Below, piece by piece: positions 18,559-26,675 of a stretch of 64,000 bases of DNA. Origin of the DNA: Butyrivibrio sp. MC2013 (GTDB taxonomy: Bacteria; Bacillota; Clostridia; Lachnospirales; Lachnospiraceae); assembly GCF_000424585.1 (NCBI RefSeq), contig NZ_AUKE01000012.1, positions 60,368 through 124,367 on the forward strand, written 5' to 3'. Numbering within the stretch: position 1 is the first letter of the stretch; every line of letters starts with the position of its first letter. The notes under the pieces were generated by a model. That model made no database searches. It saw nothing but the letters and a program-made list of their open reading frames with translations, and was not told where the DNA came from. The position numbers and the translations under genes are program-made.

Positions 18559-19500
18559 TTATCCCTTGACTGACCCTATTGTCAGACCGGATATAATATA
18601 CTTTTGGAAAAATGGATATGCAAAAGCTATAGGTACTACTATCAGTACAACAAGTGCCATCTTGAGTGAATCTGCAGGGAGCGAGCTCATGATAGATGAA
18701 GCCTCAGCTCCGATCACGCCGCTATTCTTAACAAGGAAGTCAACCTTGGTCTGCATCTGCATGAGCAGATACTGAAGAGGTATAAACTTGGCATCTCTAA
18801 CATAGAGCATGGGTATGAACCACTCATTCCAGTATGCCAGTGCAGTAAGCAGTGATACTGTTGCGATTCCCGGTTTGGAAATAGGGATAATAATCCTGAA
18901 CAGCGTTGAATACTCACCGCTTCCATCTATAAATGCCGCGTCAATGAGCTCACGAGGTATAGATGTGATAAAGAAGGTTCGCATTACTATGATATTAAAG
19001 GGATTCAGCAGCATGGGAATAATGATAGCCGCATAGCTGTCTGATAAGCCGAGTACTGTCTTACACATTACGTATGTAGGAGCCAGACCACCGCCAAAGA
19101 GCATTGTGAAGAAGCAAAAGAAGTTAAAGAAGCCTCTGAACTTGAAGTCTGTCCTGAACAAAGCGTAAGAATACATTATGGTAACCAGCATACTGAAGAA
19201 AGTTCCAACAGCAGTAATAAAGAAGCTGTTAAAATAGGATCTCCAAAGCTGTGTACCAAGTTTTAATATGTAGTTATAAGCATCAAGAGAATATGCCAAT
19301 GGCGTAAATGAATAACCTATGGATCTGATGCTTTCCTGTGCTGTAAATGAAATAACTACTACGAATACAAAAGGAACTATACACAGAAGGCAGAACGCGA
19401 TCATGATAAGGTGAAAAAGGATCTCCACCGGTATGCTGACTTTGTTCATTCTCCTCTTTTTGTTAACAGGAATTGCATCCTGCATTACTGTAACATCCAT
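18559..19500 (-). CDS. Sugar ABC transporter permease (YtcP/LplC type)
   Basis: A 313-residue inner-membrane permease with six predicted helices. The coupling motif is ELIDAAFIDGSGEYSTLFRI followed by IIPISKPGIATV (about 205-235), the EAA loop that contacts the ATPase. It pairs with the LplB-like permease encoded 16 bases upstream. The C-terminus PFFQKYIISGLTIGSVKG is characteristic of this subfamily. A GAGGAAAGGTGG site precedes the start. Confidence 0.92.
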   Translation of the reverse strand: MDVTVMQDAIPVNKKRRMNKVSIPVEILFHLIMIAFCLLCIVPFVFVVVISFTAQESIRSIGYSFTPLAYSLDAYNYILKLGTQLWRSYFNSFFITAVGTFFSMLVTIMYSYALFRTDFKFRGFFNFFCFFTMLFGGGLAPTYVMCKTVLGLSDSYAAIIIPMLLNPFNIIVMRTFFITSIPRELIDAAFIDGSGEYSTLFRIIIPISKPGIATVSLLTALAYWNEWFIPMLYVRDAKFIPLQYLLMQMQTKVDFLVKNSGVIGAEASSIMSSLPADSLKMALVVLIVVPIAFAYPFFQKYIISGLTIGSVKG

Positions 19501-19516
19501 TTTTTACCACCTTTCC

Positions 19517-20497
19517 TCAGAAGAGACTACTGTCTTCATCAATCTTACGGACTATCCGGTTAGCTACAACAATAAATACAAATCCAACGAGATTCTGCAT
19601 TATGCTGCCCGCCGTACTCATTCCGATATTGTTGGTGGCTGTCATAACTCTGTAAATATATGTGTCTATAACCTGGGTAGTTGAGAAAAGAGATCCTGAG
19701 TTCATAGGCACTGTGAAGAAAAGACCAAAATCTGAATTAAAGATCTTACCTACGTTCATGATAAGCAGGATGCTGATCATAGGACGGATGGCGGGAAGAG
19801 TGATATTCTTTATCTGCTGCCATTTGCCGGCTCCGTCTATCTCGGCTGCTTCATATAATGTAGGATCTATACCTGTGATAGCTGCAAGATACAGTATCGT
19901 GGAGTAACCTGTATTCTTCCATACATTACAAAGCGTTAGTATCACAGGCCAATAGCCTGCCTGATTGTACCAGTCTATTGCATCCTTACCATGAGAGATC
20001 AGGTAGTTATCGATAAGTCCTCTTGTGGGATCCAGGAAAGCAAGTACAAAATAGGAAGCAACAACCCATGAAAGGAAATAAGGGAAGAACATCAGTGTCT
20101 GGTAAAACTTGGCCAGAAACTTCTTTGTGAGCTCGTTAAGTATGATCGCAAATGCTACAGATACTACAAGGCCAAGTATGATCCAGCATATGTTATATAC
20201 AAGTGTATTTCTTATGTAGATCCTGGAATCTGTTGTTTTGAAAAGAAATTCGAAATTTTTGAACCCAACCCATTTGCTGTGTATCAGATTATTCCAAAAG
20301 GTCGGCTTCTTGGTATATACCTTGTAATTCTTAAACGCAAGGACGATACCTGCCATTGGAACATATCTGAGAAGAAAAAACCAGATAGCACCGGGAAGCA
20401 CCATGGTCGTTAACAGCAGAGTCTTGCTGTTTTTAGATGTGAGGAGCTGACGTTTCTCCTTTTTTGTGCCTTTATTTTCTGCCGTTTCTAAACCCAT
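19517..20497 (-). CDS. Sugar ABC transporter permease (LplB type)
   Basis: A 326-residue permease. It has a cytoplasmic N-terminus of about 28 residues, then helices starting at LLLTTMVLPGAIWFFLLRYV, the subfamily phrase GIVLAFKNYK, and the coupling loop PTLYEAAEIDGAGKWQQIKN (about 230-250). It is the first gene of the minus-strand chitobiose cluster. A strong GGGGG ribosome site lies 8 bases before the ATG. Promoter elements should lie in the following non-coding region. Confidence 0.92.
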   Translation of the reverse strand: MGLETAENKGTKKEKRQLLTSKNSKTLLLTTMVLPGAIWFFLLRYVPMAGIVLAFKNYKVYTKKPTFWNNLIHSKWVGFKNFEFLFKTTDSRIYIRNTLVYNICWIILGLVVSVAFAIILNELTKKFLAKFYQTLMFFPYFLSWVVASYFVLAFLDPTRGLIDNYLISHGKDAIDWYNQAGYWPVILTLCNVWKNTGYSTILYLAAITGIDPTLYEAAEIDGAGKWQQIKNITLPAIRPMISILLIMNVGKIFNSDFGLFFTVPMNSGSLFSTTQVIDTYIYRVMTATNNIGMSTAGSIMQNLVGFVFIVVANRIVRKIDEDSSLF

Positions 20498-20575
20498 AGC
20501 AATTACCCCCTTACAGATATTAGTCTAATCGTTTTACCGTTAATATTTGAGTGCCACTTTTGTTATAATTTGTTC
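20498..20575. promoter_or_regulatory. Divergent promoter zone of the chitobiose cluster and the candidate sRNA
   Basis: The minus-strand cluster must start here. On the plus strand a perfect TATAAT lies at 20564-20569, with a weak TTAATA about 18 bases before it, and could drive a plus transcript ending at the terminator at 20779-20806. A GTTTTACCGTTAA stretch at 20531-20543 resembles half of the LacI-type operators found at the maltodextrin genes, but is not a full match. Confidence 0.35.
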
Positions 20576-20810
20576 ATTTTTGGCGGCCAGTTTAGAAATC
20601 CTTAATAACTGTTTAGGGTCACTTAATTGTATCCTGGAACGAAGATGCTACAATAAGATTACCAACTGAAGTAATTACCCCACTGATTACATTTCATTTT
20701 GATCCCCTGCCGGCCGGCAAAGGTCGGCAGGACTCCTCCCCTAAACCAACCCCCATTGGTTTAAATGTTTATTTGCAGGAACCCCGAAACAATCGTTTCG
20801 GGGTTCTTCT
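20576..20810 (+). ncRNA. Candidate C-rich small regulatory RNA
   Basis: No convincing ORF is found here, but ordered structure is. Stem-loop 1 spans 20706-20731 (10 bp with one G-U). A single-stranded CTCCTCCCC follows at 20733-20741. Stem-loop 2 is at 20742-20763 (8 bp closing a CCCCCA loop), and then an intrinsic terminator. C-rich single-stranded motifs that can pair with Shine-Dalgarno sequences are typical of Firmicute trans-acting sRNAs. The 5' end is inferred from the TATAAT at 20564. It could instead be a leader of the ArsR-type gene. Existence of the transcript is unproven. Confidence 0.4.
20779..20806 (+). terminator. Strong rho-independent terminator, plus strand
   Basis: A perfect 12-bp stem (GAACCCCGAAAC with GTTTCGGGGTTC) and a 4-base loop, followed by TTCTTTTT. 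No annotated plus-strand gene precedes it, so it is the main evidence for a plus-strand non-coding transcript. Confidence 0.8.
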
Positions 20811-20820
20811 TTTTGAGGAA

Positions 20821-21039
20821 GCATATATTCTTGGATAAAATATCCAAGAATATATGCAGTAAATGCGTGTTTCTGAAGGTACGTCTAATAACATATACAT
20901 TCTTGGATAAATAATCCAAGAATGTATGCAAATAGGCCATTTGAGAGCGGCTAGGGCCGCTGGGCCTATTTGCCAGCAACATGTTCTCACGAAATACGCA
21001 GTAAATGCGTATTTCTGAAGGTACGTCAATAACATATAC
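20821..21039 (+). repeat. Modular palindromic repeat element, copy 1 (tandem partial plus full unit)
   Basis: A partial unit (20821-20898) has a 17-bp palindrome around ATTCTTGGATA and a tail TCTGAAGGTACGTCTAATAA. It is followed by a full unit (20897-21039) with three hairpins. H1 (20898-20927) is ATTCTTGGAT with its complement. H2 (20928-20974) is GCAAATAGGCC with its complement, enclosing AGCGGC/GCCGCT. H3 (20991-21016) is GAAATACGC with GCGTATTTC around AGTAAAT. The same tail closes the unit. A second full unit lies inverted at 36853-37000, and an H1-only copy is at 42669-42694. Confidence 0.88.
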
Positions 21040-21228
21040 TTATCAACACAAATAATGTTTAAATTACTGTATTATAGTAGTTTGACGTCTATCAAACCGA
21101 TAATCCAAGCTAATACATATGTGCATAATATATGAAAAACACTGAGCATTCTCTCCTATTTGATACTTGTTTTTAAAAAGACATATTTTATATAATAAAA
21201 AAAGTGAAGGTAAAGGGGATATTAAATA

Positions 21229-22161
21229 ATGAAAGAAAAACTTAACTATGCACTGCATAATCAAAACGAGATCATAAACGTCTGCAAAGCGCTCTCTTCA
21301 CCTATAAGACTTCAGATATTGAACTTTCTGACGCAAAAGCCCGCGATCATATCAGATATAGCCCAGGAATTTGACATCCCCGCATCCAGCGCAGCTCTCT
21401 ATGTCAAAAACCTGGAGGATGCCGGCCTTATTTCAACAAAGGTCATACCGGGTTCAAAAGGTTCCCAAAAGCTCTGCGGCGTCGTTGTGGATGCAGTCAA
21501 CATTGATTTCTTCAAAGATAATACAAGGCCCAACATTGATTGCGTTTATACTCAGTCTATGCCTGTAGGCTGCTATTTTGATTACAAAGCCACTCCGTCT
21601 TGCGGAATGGTAAGTGAAGCTCAAGATCTTGGGATTGAAGACAGTGTTGCGGTATTTTGCAGCCCCAATCGTTTCAAGGCCCAGCTTATCTGGCTTAGTA
21701 CCGGTTTTCTGGATTACCGCTTTAATAATTCCTATCTCTTTGATCATAGCATCAACAGGATCCACTTTTCTTTTGAGATCTGTTCAGAAGCCCTGGGCTA
21801 TGAAAATGACTGGGCCAGCGATGTTACGCTTAGCATCAACGGTATCAGGCTGGGAGATATGAGATGCGACGGAGACTACGGCGGACGCCCCGGCAGGCTC
21901 AACCCCAAATGGTGGAGTTCAGGATCTACTCAATATGGCAAGCTCAGAGAGCTTGATATAACCGATAACGGTTCATTTCTTGACAATCAGGCTTTCTCTG
22001 ATATCAGCCTTAAGGACCTGAAGCTCACAGATAATCCATTTATTGCTCTCAAATTTGAAGTTCGTCCGGACGCCAAATATGTTGGAGGCTTTAATCTCTT
22101 TGGGGAGAAATTCGGAGATTATCCACAGAATATTGTCATGGAGTTCTATGACAAAAAATGA
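21229..22161 (+). CDS. ArsR-like winged-helix transcriptional regulator with C-terminal beta-rich domain
   Basis: A 310-residue protein. Residues 10-90 form an ArsR/winged-helix domain: CKALSSPIRLQILNFL, AQEFDIPASSAALYVKNLE as recognition helix, then a wing. The remaining roughly 210 residues are a soluble domain with many short strands (FKAQLIWLSTGFLDYRFNN, SINGIRLGDMRCDGDYGGRP), which I take to be a ligand-sensing beta-sandwich. Similar proteins occur beside carbohydrate genes in Lachnospiraceae. It points away from the chitobiose cluster and lies next to a maltodextrin locus, so either could be the target. The ribosome site is weak (GGTAAAGGGG, 14 bases upstream). Confidence 0.82.
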   Translation: MKEKLNYALHNQNEIINVCKALSSPIRLQILNFLTQKPAIISDIAQEFDIPASSAALYVKNLEDAGLISTKVIPGSKGSQKLCGVVVDAVNIDFFKDNTRPNIDCVYTQSMPVGCYFDYKATPSCGMVSEAQDLGIEDSVAVFCSPNRFKAQLIWLSTGFLDYRFNNSYLFDHSINRIHFSFEICSEALGYENDWASDVTLSINGIRLGDMRCDGDYGGRPGRLNPKWWSSGSTQYGKLRELDITDNGSFLDNQAFSDISLKDLKLTDNPFIALKFEVRPDAKYVGGFNLFGEKFGDYPQNIVMEFYDKK

Positions 22162-22168
22162 TCATTGA

Positions 22169-22199
22169 AAATGGCGCAGGTAAATTACCTGCGCCATTT
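22169..22199. terminator. Bidirectional terminator between regulator and GH13 gene
   Basis: A perfect 15-bp inverted repeat (AAATGGCGCAGGTAA and its complement with one base between). The genes on each side converge, so it serves both. Confidence 0.85.
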
Positions 22200-22215
22200 C
22201 CTTTAGTGACGGTCA

Positions 22216-24126
22216 TCACTTACACCGAAATAGATAGGGTGTATGAGCTTTTATATTCAAACGAAGGCTTCTGCCATCATTTGAAATCATATTTATACTG
22301 CTTCCGAAGATATCCTCTTTTGATTCAGGCTGACTAAAGCCGATACTAGCCAGGGGAAGCTCAATCTCTTTATCCTCATCCGCAACAGACATTATGCCTA
22401 CATAAGCTTCTTTATCCGAGAATCTGGCCATAGCCAGAACATCTCCCTCGGCATAAAGGATCTTCCAGCTACCATACTTAAACTCATCAGTTTGAACCTT
22501 AAGCCCGGTAAGCGTCTGATAGAACTTAAAAATCTCTCCTTCTTCAAAACCGCTGTCCCATGGCATGGGATATCTGCATCCCGCATCATCTCCCACATAT
22601 CCATCAATACCAGCTTCATCTCCATAGTATATACAGGGACTTCCGGGAAGCATAAACTGCATTATCACCGCTCCCTTAAGCTCATCCCTGTTAACCTTGG
22701 GATTATTATGAAGCCTTGGTACATCATGGCTTCCAAGGAGATTAAACTGTATCTCTCTAATGACACCAGGAAGCTTGTCAAAATGAGATCTGATCCTGGC
22801 AGCTGCATCCTCAGCCTTCATGTGGTAGCCGCAGTTCTTAAGGCCTTCTACTCTTCCTATGAAGAGATCATCCTCTCCAAGGAACTGCCTGAATACTCTG
22901 GCACAGCCAAAATAGTTCATGGGAGAATCCCATTCCTTACCCTGCAGGTAGCCGGAGCAGTCACCCCAGTCTTCCGCAACTATGTACGCATCTTTGTTTT
23001 CTTCCTTAATAGAAGCGGTAATCTCAGGCCAAAGCTCCCTGGCAAGCTGATGCTCGTCATTTCTGGCAAAAACATCGGCCACGTCAAATCTCCATCCATC
23101 TATGGAATAAGGAGCTTTAAGCCACTTTTTTAAAGCAGAATCCTCATCCTTGTATACAAGAGAGCGAAGCTTCTGGGAATGATAATTGAGGACAGGAAGA
23201 GACGGTATATCAAACCAGCCCTTATAGCTATTATCTTCACCAAAATAATAAAAATCTCTCTCAGCTGCATCGGGATTATTATATGCACCTTCTGATCTAT
23301 CAAATAAGAGGCATTCCTTGTTAAACCACTTATTAGCTGTACCTGTATGATTGATAGAAATATCCAGCACAAGCTTCATTCCCTCATCATGAAGAGCTTT
23401 GGACAGCTCCGCCAGAGCTTTGTCTCCGCCAAAATGAGGATCCACTGCAAAATAATCCGCACAATCATATTTGTGAGCTGAAGGAGCCAGAAATATGGGA
23501 TTGAGGTACAGAGCTGTTACGCCAAGCTTCTTGAAATAAGGGATCTTCTCGATGATTCCTTCCAGATCGCCTCCATAAAACTCAAATCCGCCACTTTCAT
23601 GTGCGGGAAGAGGGGGCTCATTCCAATCATCATGAGCTATTGCTTTGAATCCATACTGCTCAAATTCCCCATCTTTGACATCGTTGTCCTTATTGCCATT
23701 GCAGAAACGATCAGGAAATATCTGATAGAAAACCTGCTCTTTGACCCACGCAGGATCATGATAATCTGTCATGATCACAAAATCATGGATATTATCCTGA
23801 ACATATGTGGTCACCCCCGCCTGAGAATAATAATATATGGTATTACCAGCCAGAATATAGAACTGATACTGAGTTCTGGGATCATGTATTGTGATCTCTG
23901 CTTCAAAAACAGCAAGACCTCTGGCAGACTCTTTCCTCACCGCCTCTGTTACTTCTTCGGCGCCATTGGGAAGAGCCCTGAGGAAAACCTTATCCACAGG
24001 AGCATCTTCATAGCAGGTAAGTTTTACTGTTATCTTCTCATATAGTCTGGGTGAGGGATTAGATACATAGAATCTGCTTCCGTCACTATATATGCTTTCC
24101 AGCCACCATTCCTTATTATTTGTCAT
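22216..24126 (-). CDS. GH13 alpha-glycosidase with N-terminal CBM34 (neopullulanase/cyclomaltodextrinase type)
   Basis: A 636-residue intracellular enzyme with no signal peptide. An N-terminal CBM34-like beta domain (about 1-125) precedes the GH13 barrel, which begins at VKEQVFYQIFPDRFCNGN. The catalytic nucleophile is the Asp in DGWRFDVADV (about 348), the acid/base is Glu in VAEDWGD (about 385), and the transition-state Asp is in LLGSHDVPRL (about 468). All three are present. The enzyme should cut alpha-1,4 (and possibly alpha-1,6) links of imported maltodextrins or cyclodextrins. It is the last gene of the maltodextrin operon, 24 bases after the GH31 gene. Confidence 0.92.
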   Translation of the reverse strand: MTNNKEWWLESIYSDGSRFYVSNPSPRLYEKITVKLTCYEDAPVDKVFLRALPNGAEEVTEAVRKESARGLAVFEAEITIHDPRTQYQFYILAGNTIYYYSQAGVTTYVQDNIHDFVIMTDYHDPAWVKEQVFYQIFPDRFCNGNKDNDVKDGEFEQYGFKAIAHDDWNEPPLPAHESGGFEFYGGDLEGIIEKIPYFKKLGVTALYLNPIFLAPSAHKYDCADYFAVDPHFGGDKALAELSKALHDEGMKLVLDISINHTGTANKWFNKECLLFDRSEGAYNNPDAAERDFYYFGEDNSYKGWFDIPSLPVLNYHSQKLRSLVYKDEDSALKKWLKAPYSIDGWRFDVADVFARNDEHQLARELWPEITASIKEENKDAYIVAEDWGDCSGYLQGKEWDSPMNYFGCARVFRQFLGEDDLFIGRVEGLKNCGYHMKAEDAAARIRSHFDKLPGVIREIQFNLLGSHDVPRLHNNPKVNRDELKGAVIMQFMLPGSPCIYYGDEAGIDGYVGDDAGCRYPMPWDSGFEEGEIFKFYQTLTGLKVQTDEFKYGSWKILYAEGDVLAMARFSDKEAYVGIMSVADEDKEIELPLASIGFSQPESKEDIFGSSINMISNDGRSLRLNIKAHTPYLFRCK

Positions 24127-24150
24127 ATCTAATACTCCAAAGCTTCAAAA

Positions 24151-26541
24151 TCATGAACAAATATCTGTTACCATCTCTAACAGTTCACTGCCGGGCCTCA
24201 AGCTGACAACATCCTGCAAAAAGCAGCCCAGATCAAGCTTACCGTCTTTTAAATTTGCCTGATATCTGTTGTATATAGCTGCCTTAAGGTTATAATCAAC
24301 CTGCGCAGCCATAAGAGCATCATAAAGTCTCTTGGCTACAGAAGGCTGCTTTATATCAGCTCCTGTTCCCTTGATCAGGATAGCTATTTCTCCTTCGCCA
24401 TCATAATCAACAGTAGCCAGAATGCAGCAAGCTTCATTATCATATTCAAATACAAGTTCCTTTTCGCCTGAAGCAGAGCTTAAGATCACCTTATTTGGCT
24501 CTCCTGCCCCTCTTAAGCGGATATTATATCTGCGCCTTATTGAAGAAGAACTTCCTATTGTGATAACAGCATCAACATTCTGTGGAGTATATCGGATATC
24601 TGTTGTCATAAATGCGCCGCTGGGATCCTTTTGTCCCTTATCTTCAATAAGAGTAAACTCGCCCTCAGCTCCCGCGAATATCTCCAGATCAAGCTCAGCA
24701 GGTATAGCTTCCGGCTCATTGCAGCTGATATCTGACGCCATAGGAATGATACCGCCTGCCTTGACCAGCACCGGTATAGTGCCCAGACTCCTGCGCATCA
24801 ATCTCTTTCCGCCACGGATTATCTGTCCTGTGAAGTAGTCATAATATGTTCCATCAGGAATCCAGGTCTCTACAGCAGCAGTAAGAGTCTCAGGATCCAT
24901 CTGTGATGTGATGGGCGCTACCAGCATCTCACTGCCAAAGAGGTACTCACCCGGAAATTCATACGCAGGGAAGCAATCGTTCTCATAATAAATAGGTCTG
25001 ATAAGCGGAATTCCTGCCTTATGAGTAAGTACATTCATGGTATATATATACGGGATAAGCCTGTGTCTGAGTCTTAGAAAATCATCAAGGATAGTCCTCT
25101 CCATTACAGGGAATGTCCAAGGTTCCTTTGAATAAAACTCGTTAGAGGTGCTATGAAGTCTCATTATAGGAGAAAAAACGCCAAACTGTACCCATCTGAC
25201 AGTAAGCTCATTATCCCTCTTGCCACCCATATGGCCGCCTATATCATGACTCCACCAGCTATAGCCTATATTGCTGGCTGTAGCCGTAAACCTGGGCTGG
25301 AATTCCAGGCTCTTCCAGCTGCATACGCTATCTCCGGAGAAACCTATTGGATATCTGTGGCTTCCGGGACCTGCAAACCTTGAAAAGATCATAGGTCTCT
25401 TCTCGGAAGAAGCCATATCCATGAAATGAAGGTGATTAAGCATCCAAAGAGCATCTACCCCTTCTATTCCCGAATGACTTCCTTGCTGCCAATCAAGCCA
25501 CCAAAAATCAACACCCTCTTTTTCCAGGGGAGCTATAGCACCCTTGAAATAAGCGTCCATAAAGTTTTTATCAGTAACTACGAAATCAAAAGTTTTCTTT
25601 TCCTTGGGATCAGCACCAAGTTCTTTGCAAACATCTTCGTAGCAATCTTCAAATGCTCTGATTCCATCTGCCGGATGAAGATTAAGCGTAACCTTCATTC
25701 CTCGCTCGTGAAGACTCTTAACAAAGCTTTGAGGATCAGGAAACAGCTCTTTATTCCAGCTAAAGCCAGTCCATCCTGTACCATAGCCCTCAGGAGTGTC
25801 TACTATATGCCAGTCCATATCCATGACTGCCACGGAGAAAGGAATATCCTCTCTTGCAAAATCATCTAAAAGCTTATTGTATGAATCTTCACTATATCTG
25901 TAAAAACGACTCCACCAGTTGCCAAGAGCGTACCTGGGAAGGAGTGCGGGATAACCTGTAAGCTCGAAATAATCTTTAAGGCATCCTTCATAGTCCCTGC
26001 CATAACCAAAGAAATATATATCGTGTGAATCTTCTTCCTCACGAGGATGTATCCAGGAGTCATCGCCAATATAAGCACTCCTGCTATCGTCCAGTATGGT
26101 AAATCCATCTCTGGATAGGATACCGGGTCCAATCTCAATCTCTCCGTCTGCTCCATCGAGAGTCCTGGCTGTACCTCCAAGATCGCGTATCTTATCTCCA
26201 AAATGCCATCCTGCATCTGAGATAGAGCATCCGTTTCTCAGCCTTACTACAAGGCCCTCTGAGGAAAAAGCCTTTTTATCGTAATTTATTATAAGATCCT
26301 GTGTTGAGATAACGATCCTGCCGTTTTCTTCCCTAACATCAAAAGAAACAGGATCAAATCTTCTGTTGATAACCACCTGACTGGGACTGTCAAGAAAAAG
26401 TCCGCTGGGTGAATACTCCATCCTGATAAGTCTGGATGTCAGCATGGTGAAACGATAATTATCAGATCTGACCATAGATGACGGATCTGCCTGGGGATTT
26501 GCTTTATATTCTTTATTTAATACGTCTTTAGATAATTTCAT
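24151..26541 (-). CDS. GH31 alpha-glucosidase
   Basis: A 796-residue intracellular glycoside hydrolase family 31 enzyme. An N-terminal beta-sandwich is followed by the barrel. The nucleophile motif is FWWLDWQQG (Asp about residue 350), and the acid/base region reads RYPIGFSGDSVCSWKSLEFQ. YSWWSHDIGGHMGG and PIMRLHSTSNEFYSKEPW are typical substrate-site stretches. The C-terminal beta domains extend to 796. It likely releases glucose from short maltodextrins imported by the MalEFG-like transporter encoded upstream in the same operon. No signal peptide. An AAGGAAC site precedes the ATG. Confidence 0.93.
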   Translation of the reverse strand: MKLSKDVLNKEYKANPQADPSSMVRSDNYRFTMLTSRLIRMEYSPSGLFLDSPSQVVINRRFDPVSFDVREENGRIVISTQDLIINYDKKAFSSEGLVVRLRNGCSISDAGWHFGDKIRDLGGTARTLDGADGEIEIGPGILSRDGFTILDDSRSAYIGDDSWIHPREEEDSHDIYFFGYGRDYEGCLKDYFELTGYPALLPRYALGNWWSRFYRYSEDSYNKLLDDFAREDIPFSVAVMDMDWHIVDTPEGYGTGWTGFSWNKELFPDPQSFVKSLHERGMKVTLNLHPADGIRAFEDCYEDVCKELGADPKEKKTFDFVVTDKNFMDAYFKGAIAPLEKEGVDFWWLDWQQGSHSGIEGVDALWMLNHLHFMDMASSEKRPMIFSRFAGPGSHRYPIGFSGDSVCSWKSLEFQPRFTATASNIGYSWWSHDIGGHMGGKRDNELTVRWVQFGVFSPIMRLHSTSNEFYSKEPWTFPVMERTILDDFLRLRHRLIPYIYTMNVLTHKAGIPLIRPIYYENDCFPAYEFPGEYLFGSEMLVAPITSQMDPETLTAAVETWIPDGTYYDYFTGQIIRGGKRLMRRSLGTIPVLVKAGGIIPMASDISCNEPEAIPAELDLEIFAGAEGEFTLIEDKGQKDPSGAFMTTDIRYTPQNVDAVITIGSSSSIRRRYNIRLRGAGEPNKVILSSASGEKELVFEYDNEACCILATVDYDGEGEIAILIKGTGADIKQPSVAKRLYDALMAAQVDYNLKAAIYNRYQANLKDGKLDLGCFLQDVVSLRPGSELLEMVTDICS

Positions 26542-26582
26542 TATGATCTGTTCCTTATAGTCTTCTTGCTTCTCATAAATAG

Positions 26583-26614
26583 CTCTCAGCCATAGATTGA
26601 TCTAAGGCTGAGAG
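26583..26614 (-). terminator. Intercistronic hairpin between malG-like and GH31 genes
   Basis: A 9-bp stem (CTCTCAGCC with GGCTGAGAG), extended by a partly paired inner stem. The U-tract on the minus strand is weak (CTATTTATG), so it probably attenuates rather than stops transcription into the two hydrolase genes. Confidence 0.5.
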
Positions 26615-26675
26615 TTATTTTACAGGGCTTTCTAAAAGCAATCCGCTTATCGGATCCGTTTTAGCGTTTTAATGA

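Noticed and set aside
20821..21039. CRISPR array
   Set aside because: The repeats are palindromic hairpins with unequal spacing and no unique spacers, and no cas genes are present.
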